64,000 nt of DNA from Dichetophora obliterata (Eukaryota; Arthropoda; Insecta; Diptera; Sciomyzidae): the NCBI GenBank assembly GCA_963920525.1, contig OY986439.1, forward strand, positions 22,782,819 to 22,846,818, given 5' to 3'. How positions within the stretch are numbered: the first letter of the stretch is position 1; each line of letters begins with the position of its first letter. Of the stretch, positions 11,259 through 21,774 are shown one piece after another. The notes beneath the pieces are model-generated. The model saw only the letters and a program-made list of their open reading frames with translations. It was not told the origin of the DNA and ran no database searches. A program made the position numbers and the translations under genes.

Positions 11259-11502
11259 GGTTGGTTGGTTTAGATGGTGATGTTACATACAAGTAGGAAG
11301 CATACAAGAAGCTCTAGTGAGCCACTCATTTGTCATAGTTTTTGAGATAGTGCAAATGTCATCCTAAAATCGAAAAAAGCCCACTGTGCTTACACGGTTG
11401 GAAATCTTAATCTCAAAATTAAACTTGTCTGTACTACATATAATTCCACACCAGCTTTGGTCTCAAATCTAGTATTTGCAAAATAATAAAATATGGTCTT
11501 AA

Positions 11503-11713
11503 CCCTCATCCTGTATTTTGGGCAAATTTTGCCCAAACGGGTTTTTAACTCAGCGTATCATGCGTGAATTAAGTATTATCGGCAAGAAATTTTGTGGCAA
11601 TTATTTTTTCCCTATATTTCATCAGTGTTATGAATTAATATATTGTGGCTCCACCAGAGGCTCCTCCATAAAAAAAGTAACGAATGTTGTATTTTGGGCA
11701 AATTTTGCCCAAT
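11503..11713 (+). promoter_or_regulatory. piggyBac left end: terminal and subterminal repeats
   Basis: The tip CCCTCATCCTG is followed at once by TTGGGCAAATTTTGCCCAA, a near-perfect 19-bp palindrome. A second copy of AAAAAGTAACGAATGTTG plus the same palindrome lies at about 11,672-11,713. The right end holds the same block next to its tip. Terminal plus subterminal copies are the usual piggyBac arrangement for transposase binding. The role of the palindrome is inferred. Confidence 0.85.
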
Positions 11714-12749
11714 ACAATTTTCTATTATTTCCGCGAGCAACATTTAAAATGTGTGTCTTTTTTTTCGTTTTCCGGGGAATCTCTTATTTCTAAATGAGAG
11801 CCACGTGGCTGATCGGGTTTGTGCATGAGTATATTCCGTCTGTTTTTTATACGTGTATGTGTTGCTTCAATCAATGCTGAACACCAAATGAGAGTGTGCT
11901 TTGCTTACACAAAACATCGTACATTGCACGAAGGAGTTGATAGAATTTTGTTGCTAGGATTTCGTCGACTGCAGCAAGCCCAACATTCGCAACAATAACG
12001 GCAGCACTGTACGCCTTTTTTTTATTTTGGGGAATCACCAACATATGCTCAGTTGCTTTACCCCTTCAAATACATCAGAAAGAAGAACACATTCGAGAGT
12101 GCACCATTGTTATTTTTGCGACGTAGTTGATTTTTTTGCTCCCGTGGGTTGTGAGTTCTAAAAGTGGAAATATATATTTTTTACAGCACGAAAAAAGAGA
12201 AAAATCAATGTCCAAAAAGGTATGTATAAAAAGTAAGAAAATTTTAGTGGATTATAACTGACTATACGATATCCAACACCAGCTTACTCGACGCCAAATA
12301 GAAGACCTGATAAGCGATTCATACAGTGAGCCTGAAGAGGGTGTACTCGACCATGAAAGCTGAATCGACGATTTGCAAAGTTCATCAGATAATGGATCAG
12401 TAACAAATATAAGAATATCGGAGGGAGAAAGTATTTACTCCGATGAAGAACCATTTACTGTTCCAGAGCAAGAAGAAGACCCTCCTTCTGGTTTTTTTTC
12501 TAAGGACAAGAAAACAATTTGGTTTGACAAATGCAGTGGCTCGTTGGTTGGTAGGAAAACAGATGAAAACGTTATTACTTCCAAACCTGGACCAACCCAA
12601 TATGCCATTGGGCGTGTTAGTGATATCAAATCTACATTTGAGTTATTTATGACAAAGGAGATGCAATCTATAATCATAAAGATGACAAATATTGAAGGTG
12701 ATTTTGATAGAATTTTTAAAAAATTTTGTACATCAGAAAACCTATTTAT

Positions 12750-14789
12750 GGGGCGGTCCAAGTGAAAAAACCGATTTGATGAGGCTCATGTCTCCGATTT
12801 TGATAAAATTTGGTGGAAAGGAAGCTTATGCTAAAAGAAACTTAACCCCAAAATTTGAGCTTTTTCGGAGCTTTTTTGTGGGTTTTGTAAGCTTAAAAGT
12901 GCGAAATAGTAGATTCATTCATTTTCAAATATCTCGAAAATGGAAAATGATCAAGTTTTGAAATTTTCCACGAATATTTAGAACTAAATTGTCTTTTTAA
13001 AAAAATTTTTGAAAGAAAAAAAATTCGAAAGTTTTTTAAAAAAAAAATGATTTTTTTGAAAAAACTTATTGTAGCAAAAAACACCCATCCCTCGATTTTT
13101 TTTAAAAAAATATATGTTAAAGCAGCATCTTTTCCAAACATTTTGCGGGGTAGAGCTTGTCGATAGAGTGAAATATGAGGAAGTTATAGCCATTTATGTG
13201 AGGCAACCTCCAAAATATCAATATGAAAAAGTACGGCAAATTGCAAAAAAAAACATATTTTTGCTTTAAATTTAACAAAATAACTTTCTTCAGTTATTAA
13301 ATGAAGTTCTAGAATTATTCAAAGACGTATTTTTAAAAATATTTGCATACTTTTAATTTTATTCAATCAATATATAACAAAAAAAAATAATTCATTTATT
13401 ATTAAATTTAAAAGAAAAAAACCATCGAATGGGTAACATTTTAATTATTCTTAAAATAAAAAACTAAATAAACTAAACTTTGACGCTTTTTGAAATTGAA
13501 TTTAAAGAAGTTGCTTTCACTTTGAGTTCTGAATCATTAATAGGAACTGCATAATGAAGTCCAAGTGTCCCTTTAATAGTTTTACACGTTTCAAATCTAG
13601 TCTTTAAATACTGTGCAGACAATTCATAATCTTCTGACGAGCAAAAAAAAACATTTACGTTTTTTAAATTCTCGTTTGCCCATTCATAAAGCTTTTCAGC
13701 CGTTAATATTTCATTTTTACTGCCTTGTTGCAGGCAGTATTGCCTTGCTAGCCGTTTGAGAGTGCCTCCTACAAATCAAAGATTTTATCCTCTTCACCTT
13801 CCGAACTATTTGGCTTATATTCGCTAATCTCAATTCGACAATTCAAACAAACTACTGAATTCTCAGGAACAAATTTAAATTTCTTTTTATTTTCTGCAGA
13901 AATACTTCTAAATTCTTTAGTACCTTTAGAAGTATAAAAATATTAGAAGGTTAGCTCTGTAGATTTTAGACAAAAATTGCAAACATACGATTACTGCAAG
14001 TGCCAAAAGGATTCCAACAGGTTTTTTTCTTTGAATTACTCATTTTTGCCTCGGAATTGTACAACGCTAATCAAAAAACAAGCTTAAAATGGACTATTTT
14101 TGTTTTTTTTTTCACTTTTTTTCACACGAAACAGTTAACTTTCACCACACATTTGTTGCACATTTTGACAGAACTTTGCCAGATACACAAATTAACAAAT
14201 GAAAAAACCAAAACAAAAACAATAAATTTGTCACTCGTTGGTGTGAAAGCACAAAGCTCTTTTGTAAAAGCTGTACATTGTGCATGTGGCTTGGACATAC
14301 CTCATTTAATAAAGTACTTTTTCATATTGATATTTTGGAGGTTGCCTCACATAAATGGCTATAACTTCCTCATATTTCACTCTATCGACAAGCTCCACCC
14401 CGCAAAATGTTTGGAAAAGATGCTGCTTTAACATATATTTTTTTAAAAAAAATCGAGGGATGGGTGTTTTTTGCTACAATAAGTTTTTTCAAAAAAATCA
14501 TTTTTTTTTTAAAAACTTTCGAATTTTTTTTCTTTCAAAAATTTTTTTAAAAAGACAATTTAGTTCTAAATATTCGTGGAAAATTTCAAAACTTGATCAT
14601 TTTCCATTTTCGAGATATTTGAAAATGAATGAATCTACTATTTCGCACTTTTAAGCTTACAAAACCCACAAAAAAGCTCCTCAAATTTTGGGGTTAAGTT
14701 TCTTTTAGCATAAGCTTCCTTTCCACCAAATTTTATCAAAATCGGAGACATGAGCCTCATCAAATCGGTTTTTTCACTTGGACCGCCCC
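12750..14789. mobile_element. Long-TIR DNA element nested in the transposase gene
   Basis: The ends GGGGCGGTCCAAGTGAAAA are inverted repeats of about 470-480 bp (12,750 to about 13,235; about 14,320 to 14,789), nearly identical to each other. The flanking TTAT (12,746-12,749 and 14,790-14,793) is a 4-bp target duplication. Deleting the element plus one TTAT rejoins the piggyBac reading frame exactly, which confirms the boundaries. The ~1.1-kb centre holds a minus-strand gene remnant (13,473-14,043). I cannot name the superfamily: long arms, a GGGG tip and a 4-bp duplication do not point to one family I am sure of. Confidence 0.9.
13473..14043 (-). pseudogene. Gene remnant inside the long-TIR element
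   Basis: The minus strand starts at ATG 14,043 with MSNSKKKTCWNPFGTC. A likely intron (C/GTATGT to TTCTAAAG) joins it to a segment ending VVCLNCRIEI and an acidic stretch. The coding sense then meets TAG next to an acceptor-like TTTGATTTGTAG. A third block (from about 13,765 down to the stop at 13,473) encodes about 98 residues, including EKLYEWANENLKNVNVFFC. The CWNPF...CLNC spacing suggests a small zinc-binding module. The apparent second intron would be only ~34 nt, so it is probably deleted or broken. I do not recognise the protein with certainty; it is probably an accessory or transposase fragment of its host element. Confidence 0.55.
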
Positions 14790-15995
14790 TTATACATTAC
14801 TATATAGGAATCAAAGTGTTTGGAGAAACTTGGAAGGAAATAAACTATACATCGTTGAAGGCATATTTTGGATTGCTGATATTAGCTGGAGTTTATCGCT
14901 CTTGCGGTGAAGCTATGGAATGTTTATGGGGCGATGTGAAAGGAAGGCCGATATTCAGAGCAACAATGTCCCTGCGAAGATTCCAAAATATTAGCAGAGT
15001 ACTTCGATTTGATGATAAGTCAGATAGGGAGGATCGGCGTGCTCGGGATAAGCTGGCACCTATAAGAGCTTTGTGGGACAAATGGGCAAATAATTTGAAG
15101 ATTATGTACAATCCAAATGAATGCGAAATCGAAATTGTGCCGCTGAGAAGAATCAAGGCATGCTAGTAGTGCTAGAACTTGCAGAAGGACTCAAGGGTCA
15201 TAACATCACTTGCGATAATTTTTTTACGTCATATGATCTTGCTGCTGAACTTCTGAAAAAGAAAATGACAATAGTTGGAACTGTCCGTAAAAATAAGGTA
15301 TTTCTGCCCCCACATATTTTGGATATGAGAAAAAAACCTCCCCTTTACTCAGAGTTCCTTTTTGAACATAAAAATAAAGTGACATTAGTTGCTTATGTTC
15401 CAAAAAAATATCGTTGCGTATATCTGATAAGCACATTGCATCAGGACGCAAAAATAATGGACAGCCAGTCAAAGAAGCCGGAAATAATAGACTATTATAA
15501 CCATACAAAGGCAGGGGTAGATACACTCGATCAACTGGTTGCTACATATACATGTAAGCGAAAAACCAATGGATGGCCTGTAGCTCTATTCGCAAATATG
15601 CTTGATGTATCTGCATGCAATGCTTTTGTGATTTGGACAACTATAAACCCCGAGTGGAACAAAGCAAAACATTTTCGTCGCAGACTCTTTTTGGAAGAAT
15701 TGGGATTAATGCTATTGGAAGATGAAAAACTGCACCGTCAGACACAGCCATATGGTACTGTCGCCAGGAAAGAACGTAACCCTCAGGAAGAGAAAGCTGC
15801 AAAGAGAGGCCGTTGTTATTGATGTGAAAACAAGTTCAATAGCACTAAATATAGTACTAGATGTGAAAAATGTAACCTATTTGTGTGCAAAAAACATTCC
15901 AACATCCAAGTTATATGCAATTCATGCCACAAATAACTTTTGAACTCATTAAATTAATAAAACTTTGAGTTAATTGAATTAAAATTACTTGTAAA

Positions 15996-16060
15996 ACTGT
16001 ATTGGGCAAAATTTGCCCAAAATACAAGATTCGTTACTTTTTTTCTTAGCAGGAAGAGGG
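15996..16060 (-). promoter_or_regulatory. piggyBac right end
   Basis: Read from the tip inward: CCCTCTTCCTGCTAAG, then AAAAAAGTAACGAATCTTG, then the TTGGGCAAATTTTGCCCAA palindrome. On the left the tip and the internal copy are about 165 bp apart. Here a single block sits beside the tip, giving the left/right asymmetry typical of piggyBac. Confidence 0.85.
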
Positions 16061-16107
16061 TTAATACAGCTTTGGTTTAAAATTTAGAAGAGGCTTGGAT
16101 TAAAATC

Positions 16108-17770
16108 TATAGTAATAAAACTCATTTTCTGTTTGCTTGTTTGTTTGGCCTTTATACAAATATAAATGGTTCAATGGATTGCACTCAGACTAAATATTCA
16201 TATTAAGTACATCCTAGATTACATTGTTACGTACTTAGTTTTTGACATGCCCCTTCGAAATTTTTAAACTAACGGTAATTTAGTTATTATAATACCGTTT
16301 AGCATCGGAATTTTTTGTGTATTTAATTTCAAAAATTGTTTGTTGTTTTGACATCAAAAACACTCACATATATTCAAAATTGGAGAAATTTTCAGTACAA
16401 CGACTGAATATACGACTCATAATACATAAGAATGAGAAAAAAACGACATGAAAATCAAAGTTTGGTCTTTCGATGCAAATATCTCCGCTGTCTATTAATA
16501 TATTTCTTTCAAATTTTTTTTGTTCTAAAGTTCAATAAAAGCCCTTTACACAACTAGTTCGAACTGTACCGTTAAGACAGTGTACATATGTTTTAAGATT
16601 TTGGCAAAAAAGGTCTACTATATTGACTATTTACTTAAAAAAATGACTCAGAAATTGTTTTTGTTGTAAAAATGATATCAAGTAAAATTTGGACGTCTGA
16701 CTACTCTTCATATGGCATTGCAGTTATTTGCAAAATTCTTACAGTTAAGCTCAAAAATTATTTTACTGTATTTTTCATCAAAATAACTAGGGTTCCCTTT
16801 GATTTTGTTCACGAAATTTATTTTTTCCAAAATGTTGTTTTTATATTTTTTACAAAAAAAGTCACGTCTCAAAAATAATTTATGTGAAAAAGCTACCCCA
16901 ATATCGCTTTCAATCAAAAGTTATGGCTAGAAATCTATTTTTTCATACAATTGACTATTTATAGTAATAAAACTCATTTTCTGTTTGTTTGTTTGTTTGG
17001 CCTTTATACAAATCTAAACGGCTGAACCGATTTCACTCAAACTAGGTATACATATTAACTGCATTCTAACTTAAAATGTAACATACTTAGTTTTTGCCAC
17101 GCCTCCTCCGAAATTTTTCAACTAACGGTAATTTTGTTATTATAAAACTTTTTAGTATCGGAGATTTTTGTGTATTTTATTGCAAAAATTTTTTGTTGTT
17201 TTGACATCAAAAATACTCACATATATTCAAAATTTGAGAAATTTTGAGAAGAAAAAAATGAGAATGAGAAAAAAACGATATGAAAATCAGAGTTTGGTCT
17301 TTCGATGCAAATATCTCCGCTGTCCATTAATATATTTGATTAAAATTTTTTTTGTTCAAAAGTTCAATAAAATCACTTTACAAAAATAGGTTGAACTGTA
17401 CCGTTTCAGTGTATATATGTTTTATGATTATGTCAAAAAAGATCCAAAATATTGACTTTTTACTCAAAAAATGACTCAAAAATTGTTGTTGTTGTAAAAA
17501 TGAAATCAATTAAAAATTGCACATCTAGCTAACTTTCATATGATATAGCATTTATTTGCAAACATTTTTCCAGATAAGCGCAAAAATTATTTTACTGTTT
17601 TTGTCATCAAAATTTGATTTTTTTCACGAAATTTATTTTTTCCAAAATGTTGTTTTTATATTTTTTACAAAAAAGTCAAGTCTCAAGAATAATTTATGTG
17701 AAATAATTACTCCAATATCGCTTTTCAATCAAAAGTTATGACTAAAAAACTATTTTTCCATACCAGACTA
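16108..17770 (+). repeat. Two head-to-tail copies of an ~830-bp repeat, Helitron-like
   Basis: Unit 1 spans 16,108-16,959 and unit 2 spans 16,960 to about 17,770. Both begin TATAGTAATAAAACTCATTT, then TCTGTTTG(C/T)TTGTTTGG and CCTTTATACAAAT.TAAA. Both share GATTTGCACTCA-type, TTTGGTCTTTCGATGCAAAT and CATCAAAA blocks in order. The start is reminiscent of Helitron/Helentron 5' regions I know from arthropods, and such elements often lie in tandem. I cannot see a clear CTRR-type terminus, so the class is tentative. There is no Rep or helicase coding. Confidence 0.7.
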
Positions 17771-17937
17771 TTAACAAAACTGAGTTTTTTAAATTTCTAT
17801 ATGTTCTTTGAGTGCTCCTGCCCCATTTTTCTCTGAGAATGCAGTTGTGTGTCCAAGGGCGTCCGAAGGATTTGTTGTAGGGGTGAAAAAAGCATAAAGG
17901 AGTCGTAAATGCACGTAAGCAAATGTAACCTATATAA

Positions 17938-18198
17938 TTGAAGGGCTTATTACAATAACTTGATAAGCCACATGATCTAAAAAATCAATTTTTTAGGCTG
18001 AACACATTTCTCAGTGCATTGTCAACAACCACTGAAGAGATTTTGGTTATTTTTTATTGATTTTCCAACCTATTTGTAAAAGTTTCTGTGTTCTATTCCA
18101 TTTTTTCATACAAAAATAAATTTTTTTCAAAACTTTAAAGTCGATTATTTCAAAATATTTTTTTGTGGCTTATCAAATTCTTGCAATAAGCCCTTCAA
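17938..18198. mobile_element. MITE with GAAGGGCTTATT inverted ends
   Basis: The left end TTGAAGGGCTTATTACAA then CTTGATAAGCCACA is mirrored at the right by TGTGGCTTATCAAATTCTTG then CAATAAGCCCTTCAA, giving terminal inverted repeats of about 33 bp. A diverged copy lies at 2873-3125. Possible AAT duplication at the edges. Non-coding. Confidence 0.85.
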
Positions 18199-18532
18199 AT
18201 TCTATTTTCTAAGACTTTTGATACTTATTTTGTTATCATGATACGCTGGTTCTTGTACACATAAGAAAATGATATATATTTCAAAGATGGGGAAAAAATC
18301 TTTCTCGTATTATGCACGAAACATTTTCAAATTTAAGATTTTTCTTGTGGTTGCAAACATTTTTTTCTCAACAAATATTCTTAGTAATTTAGTAAATTAA
18401 ATAATTGAAGCCCCCAAATTTTCCTATTTTCAAATAAGAATACAAAAATTTCCCAATATTTTTTTTTAAAAAATGAATTAAACCAGCAAGATTTTTAGAC
18501 CATTTTCTTTTACCATTGCATGTCCTAGGAAG

Positions 18533-18920
18533 GGTAACGCTCCCTTTAACATCCCAGAGGAGCCCAAAAGGACCAATCAATAAATGATCCAATTGGATTA
18601 GCGAAGAAACATTTAATTTTTTTTTTGTTTTTGGGATTTAGGTTTACTCCGAAAGCTAGGATTCCTTAGCTCAAGTAGACTGGTCAAGACCCTAAGGTGG
18701 TTAGGAAATTATTTGACCAAATCGTGAGATTTATATTACAAATAACGAACCGGTATTGAAACTATTTAGAAACAGTACTTTAATTGCGTCAGTCGCATCA
18801 GCGGTTGGACAAAACGCAATTCCCGTTGGCTGATCGCACTTCACGACCTCAGTGTTGAAACGACGGGAATCGAATGAAAGAAACATTTAAAATATTTCTT
18901 TTTCACAGAAAATAACGATA
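18533..18920 (+). repeat. Dispersed repeat, copy 2 of 2
   Basis: Collinear with 7430-7800 on the same strand. This copy lacks the CCCAGTAAAAAA end seen around the first copy, so it is a truncated fragment of that element. Confidence 0.8.
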
Positions 18921-18963
18921 GAGTTTCTGAGCAACATTTTTCTCACGGCACTTTAATTGCACA

Positions 18964-19714
18964 GCCTAGTACTCTGTTTGTATGCGTGAAATTTCGCTGG
19001 CAACGTCTATTTATTTGTTGCGTGAAATTTCTGACATAAAGTTTGTTGCGAGAAATTTCTATGGCAACTTTTCTAAGAGAGACTCAGAGAATAAGTTGGG
19101 AGATTTCATATGATATCTCTCTTTTCACTTCAAAATAAATAGGCAGTACAATTAAATTGTCATGAAAAAATGTTGCCCAGAAACATGTTGCGATAATTTC
19201 ACACAGCGGAACAGAGTACTGCTCTGACGAACATGTTGTGAAAATTTCCACGCTTATTTCGCAGCTGTCACTTTTTGTATAGAGATTTGAGTGAAATTTC
19301 ACATGAAACTGAACAGAGTACTATGCTTACTGGTTCATTTATAAGGTTTATAAGGTTCATTTATAAGGTTGTGGCACTTGAGAGAAACGCACTCTTTTTC
19401 CGCCTTTGCTCGAACTGTCACTGTGCTTTTCTTTGTTCTAAGCATTAATTTTCTTTATTTCTTTTTATTCATTCTGACAGTTCGACCGAGCTCGCTCTCA
19501 AGTGCCACAACCTTATAAATGAGCCTTGGTACTGCCTATTTATTTTGAAGTGAAAATAGAGATATCATATGAAATCTCCCAACTTATTCTCTGAGTCTCT
19601 CTGAGAAACGTTGCCATAGAAATTTCTCGCAACAAACTTTATGTCCGAAATTTCACGCAACAAATAAATAGATGTGTAAAGCAAAATTTCACGCAAACGA
19701 ACGGAGTACTAGGC
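18964..19714. mobile_element. TAGTACTCTGTT foldback element, composite
   Basis: The outer ends GCCTAGTACTCTGTT and (inverted) GCCTAGTACTCCGTT flank mirrored blocks: GTGAAATTTC, TTGTTGCGTGAAATTTC, GAGACTCAGAGAATAAG, and AGTGAAAA-GAGATATCATATG in inverse order. The left part ends with an inverted tip at 19,316-19,326 (GAGTACTATGC) and so looks like a complete short copy. The right part is a second, partial copy in the opposite sense. A smaller MITE lies between them at 19,332-19,525. The family recurs at 24,234-25,069. No coding sequence. Confidence 0.8.
19332..19525. mobile_element. MITE with GGTTCATTTATAAGG ends, nested
   Basis: The core 19,354-19,525 has inverted ends GG(T/C)TCATTTATAAGGTTG then TGGCACTTGAGAG. 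The left tip GGTTCATTTATAAGG is duplicated in tandem (19,332 and 19,354). The centre is CT-rich with no gene. The element sits between two parts of the TAGTACTC element. Confidence 0.8.
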
Positions 19715-19997
19715 TTAAAAGTAAAAATAGCTTAAAAATTCAATGCAGTTTTAGAAATAATTTTTAACTGTAGTATTTTTTGTTTTGAAAAAAAAAAATA
19801 ATTTAAATTAAAAAATAAGATATTTTATTTTTTTTTGTAACTTAATTAATAATTAATTAAGGCTTAATTAATTATTAATTAACTAAGGCTTCGCGAAATC
19901 CATGAAAATGTAAGCAAATCTTGGAAGAGAGACCACGAAATATATAGATAAATAATAATAAAAAATAAAATATAAAAAAATAGATAAAGAAGTCTAA

Positions 19998-20208
19998 TGG
20001 CGTTTTCGTTTCTCAAAAAAATGTTGCATTTTTTCTGCTCTTTTTTGCCATCTTTGAAATCTGAATTTTTTTTTTCTACTTTTTAGGTCAACATTTTCGA
20101 GAAAAGAACACTATTCAATTTTAGAGGTCACTATTTTTTTCTCAAGAGGGCACAATTTTTAAAAAGTGCAGAAAAAATGTTGCATTTGTTCTAGAAATGA
20201 GAACGCCA
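19998..20208. mobile_element. TGGCGTTTTCGTTTC MITE, copy A
   Basis: Inverted ends TGGCGTT(T/C)TC(G/A)TTTCT, with GTTGCATTTTTTCTGC just inside, flanked by TAA on both sides (19,995-19,997 and 20,209-20,211). A TAA (TWA-type) duplication suggests the PIF/Harbinger group. Non-coding, 211 bp. Confidence 0.8.
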
Positions 20209-20418
20209 TAAGTTTAAAGCATACTTTAATAAATATTTTGTGCTAGTGTTGAAAACGTTAGTGTTGATAAGTAACACTACCCTGTAGGAAAATCAATGAA
20301 TTTAATTTTCCATGAAATCCATGAAAATGTAAGCAAATCTTGGAAGAGAGACCACGAAATAAATAGATAAATAATAATAAAAAAAATAAAATATAAAAAA
20401 ATAGATAAAGAAGTCTAA

Positions 20419-20611
20419 TGGCGTTTTCGTTTCTCAAAAAAATGTTGCATTTTTTCTGCCCTTTTTTGCCATCTTTAAGAAATCTGAATTTTTTTCTACT
20501 TTTTAGGTCAACATTTTCGAGAAAAGAACACTATTCAATTTTAGAGGTCACCTAAAAAAGTTTAAAAAGTGCAGAAAAAATGTTGCATTTGTTCTAGAAA
20601 TGAGAACGCCA
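20419..20611. mobile_element. TGGCGTTTTCGTTTC MITE, copy B
   Basis: The same MITE as at 19,998, carried along by the tandem duplication, with an ~18-bp shorter centre. TAA flanks are intact on both sides. Confidence 0.8.
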
Positions 20612-20682
20612 TAAGTTTAAAGCATACTTTAATAAATATTTTGTGCTAGTGTTGAAAACGTTAGTGTTGATAAGTAACACTA

Positions 20683-21506
20683 CCCTGTAGGAAAATCAAC
20701 GAATTTAAAAGTAGTTGAAAAAGTCGTTTTTTGTCAACCACAACTAGTTGAAATTCTGACTTTTTTCCATAGAACGAACTAACATATTTTGTATGGTGAT
20801 GTCCGCTTAATAAGTCAATTGATTTTCGTCTGCATACTTTTTCAACTACTTGTTAAATTAGTTGAGTTTAAGTTATTTTTTTAACTACTTTAAAATTAAT
20901 GCAAAAGTAATTATTTTTATGTTAATTGAAGAGAACTTTAAAACCGCATATTTTTTCAATTACTTTTTAAATTAGTTAAATTTAAATTATGTTTTTAATT
21001 GCTTTAAATAAATCAATTGAAAACCGCATATTTTTTCAATTACTTTTTAAATTAGTCAAATTTAAATTATGTTTTAATTACTTTAAATAAATCAATTGAA
21101 AACTAGTTAATACTCCACTTACTGAAGATGAATTTAAAAGCATAAACATTTTAAATTTCTAAACATCAAAGAGATCATTTATTTTATTGTTTTTAAAAGC
21201 CTAAAGTTAATAATATTTTATGAAATAGCATGGTTAAGTATATGTAAACTTGTAATCTAATACAAATTTGTAATAAAAACATGTCAAAATCAGAGTAGTC
21301 GCCGCCTCAATATAATTCAAAGCAGTTTATAAGCCACTTGTTTTGAAGTAGTTTTTCAATTACTTCATATATAATGCAATAAAACCTATTCAAAATTGAA
21401 GTGGATGCCGCCTTAATATATTTCAAAGTAGTTCATAAACTAGTTTATTTTAAATTTGTTTTTTAATTAGTTGTTTTTAAAAACAAGTTAGTTTGCTCCT
21501 ATAGGG
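20683..21506. mobile_element. TA-flanked element with CCCTRTAGGA ends
   Basis: Ends CCCTGTAGGA and TCCTATAGGG are inverted and flanked by TA. The interior is dominated by the motif (A)AGTAGTTGAAAAA / TTTTCAACTACTT in both orientations. It also includes an 80-bp direct repeat at 20,942-21,101. No coding sequence. The motif repetition suggests an element whose subterminal binding sites have multiplied. Confidence 0.7.
20942..21101 (+). repeat. 80-bp direct tandem repeat
   Basis: Two almost identical 80-bp units starting AACCGCATATTTTTTCAATT, inside the CCCTRTAGGA element. Confidence 0.9.
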
Positions 21507-21774
21507 TAGCTATGAAAAAATTCCTTTGATTTATAATTTTGGATTATCTTCCAAAGCATTGGAAATAACCTGTATTGATATTTTTTCTACCCGATAGCTA
21601 CATATCCCATATCTTCTGTTAAAATAATATACAAAATTTTCCTGCCACAAGCCAATACAAACACTTTTAAAAGATCAAGTTCTCTTCAATTAACATAAAA
21701 ATAATTACTTTTGCATTAATTTTTTAATGTATATAATAAAATTATTTTTAAATTAATATTAAAGATAGCAATTA

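Larger units (their letters stand above)
8735..11498. other. Unannotated AT-rich DNA with triplet tracts
   Basis: About 2.7 kb without element ends or coding structure. It contains a CAG tract, a TTG/CTG tract and a weak repeat near 10,690-10,800 (AGATCCATTTTGAAACC, GTTTCGAACCCGTTACG). That repeat echoes 35,730-35,760 and 36,160-36,215 (CGTTTCGAATTCG, GTAACGGGTTCGAAATGG). The open frames on both strands at 10,359-10,679 are mutual shadows without recognisable domains. Confidence 0.5.
12208..15936 (+). pseudogene. piggyBac transposase pseudogene
   Basis: A DDE/D cut-and-paste transposase gene, broken at least five ways. A four-codon first exon (ATG 12,208, MSKK) appears to splice at AAG/GTATGT to CACCAG at 12,281-12,282, giving an acidic N-terminal region as in other family members. 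An in-frame TGA lies at 12,361. A 2,040-bp element interrupts codon ATA at 12,749. Coding resumes at 14,794 (core domain, YFGLLILAG) to about 15,145. There a deletion and frameshift have removed the segment holding the first catalytic Asp. The next frame retains NITCDNFFTS (second Asp, 15,214) and GVDTLDQ (third Asp, 15,520). A TGA at 15,820 then cuts off the Cys-rich C-terminal zinc domain, which continues in frame (CEKC, CNSCHK) to TAA at 15,934. The family assignment is certain; the gene is inactive. Confidence 0.93.
11503..16060 (+). mobile_element. piggyBac-family DNA transposon, degenerate, 4,558 bp
   Basis: The element is bounded by TTAA on both sides (11,499-11,502 and 16,061-16,064), the target duplication of piggyBac elements. 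Its ends are CCCTCATCCTG on the left and CAGGAAGAGGG on the right, so the termini are inverted repeats starting CCCTC. The interior carries a piggyBac transposase pseudogene (12,208-15,936) and a nested 2,040-bp element (12,750-14,789). Without the insertion the element would be about 2.5 kb, a normal size for the family. A broken transposase means it could move only if supplied in trans. Confidence 0.93.
19894..20709 (+). repeat. 420-bp tandem direct duplication
   Basis: Unit A (19,894-20,313) and unit B (20,314 to about 20,709) are nearly identical, beginning GAAATCCATGAAAATGTAAG. They differ by small indels in the MITE centre and A-run lengths. Each carries a copy of the same TAA-flanked MITE. 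Unit A ends with the first ~26 nt of the CCCTGTAGG element that is present in full after unit B. The duplication therefore arose after that element inserted, or the copied segment captured its tip. Confidence 0.9.
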
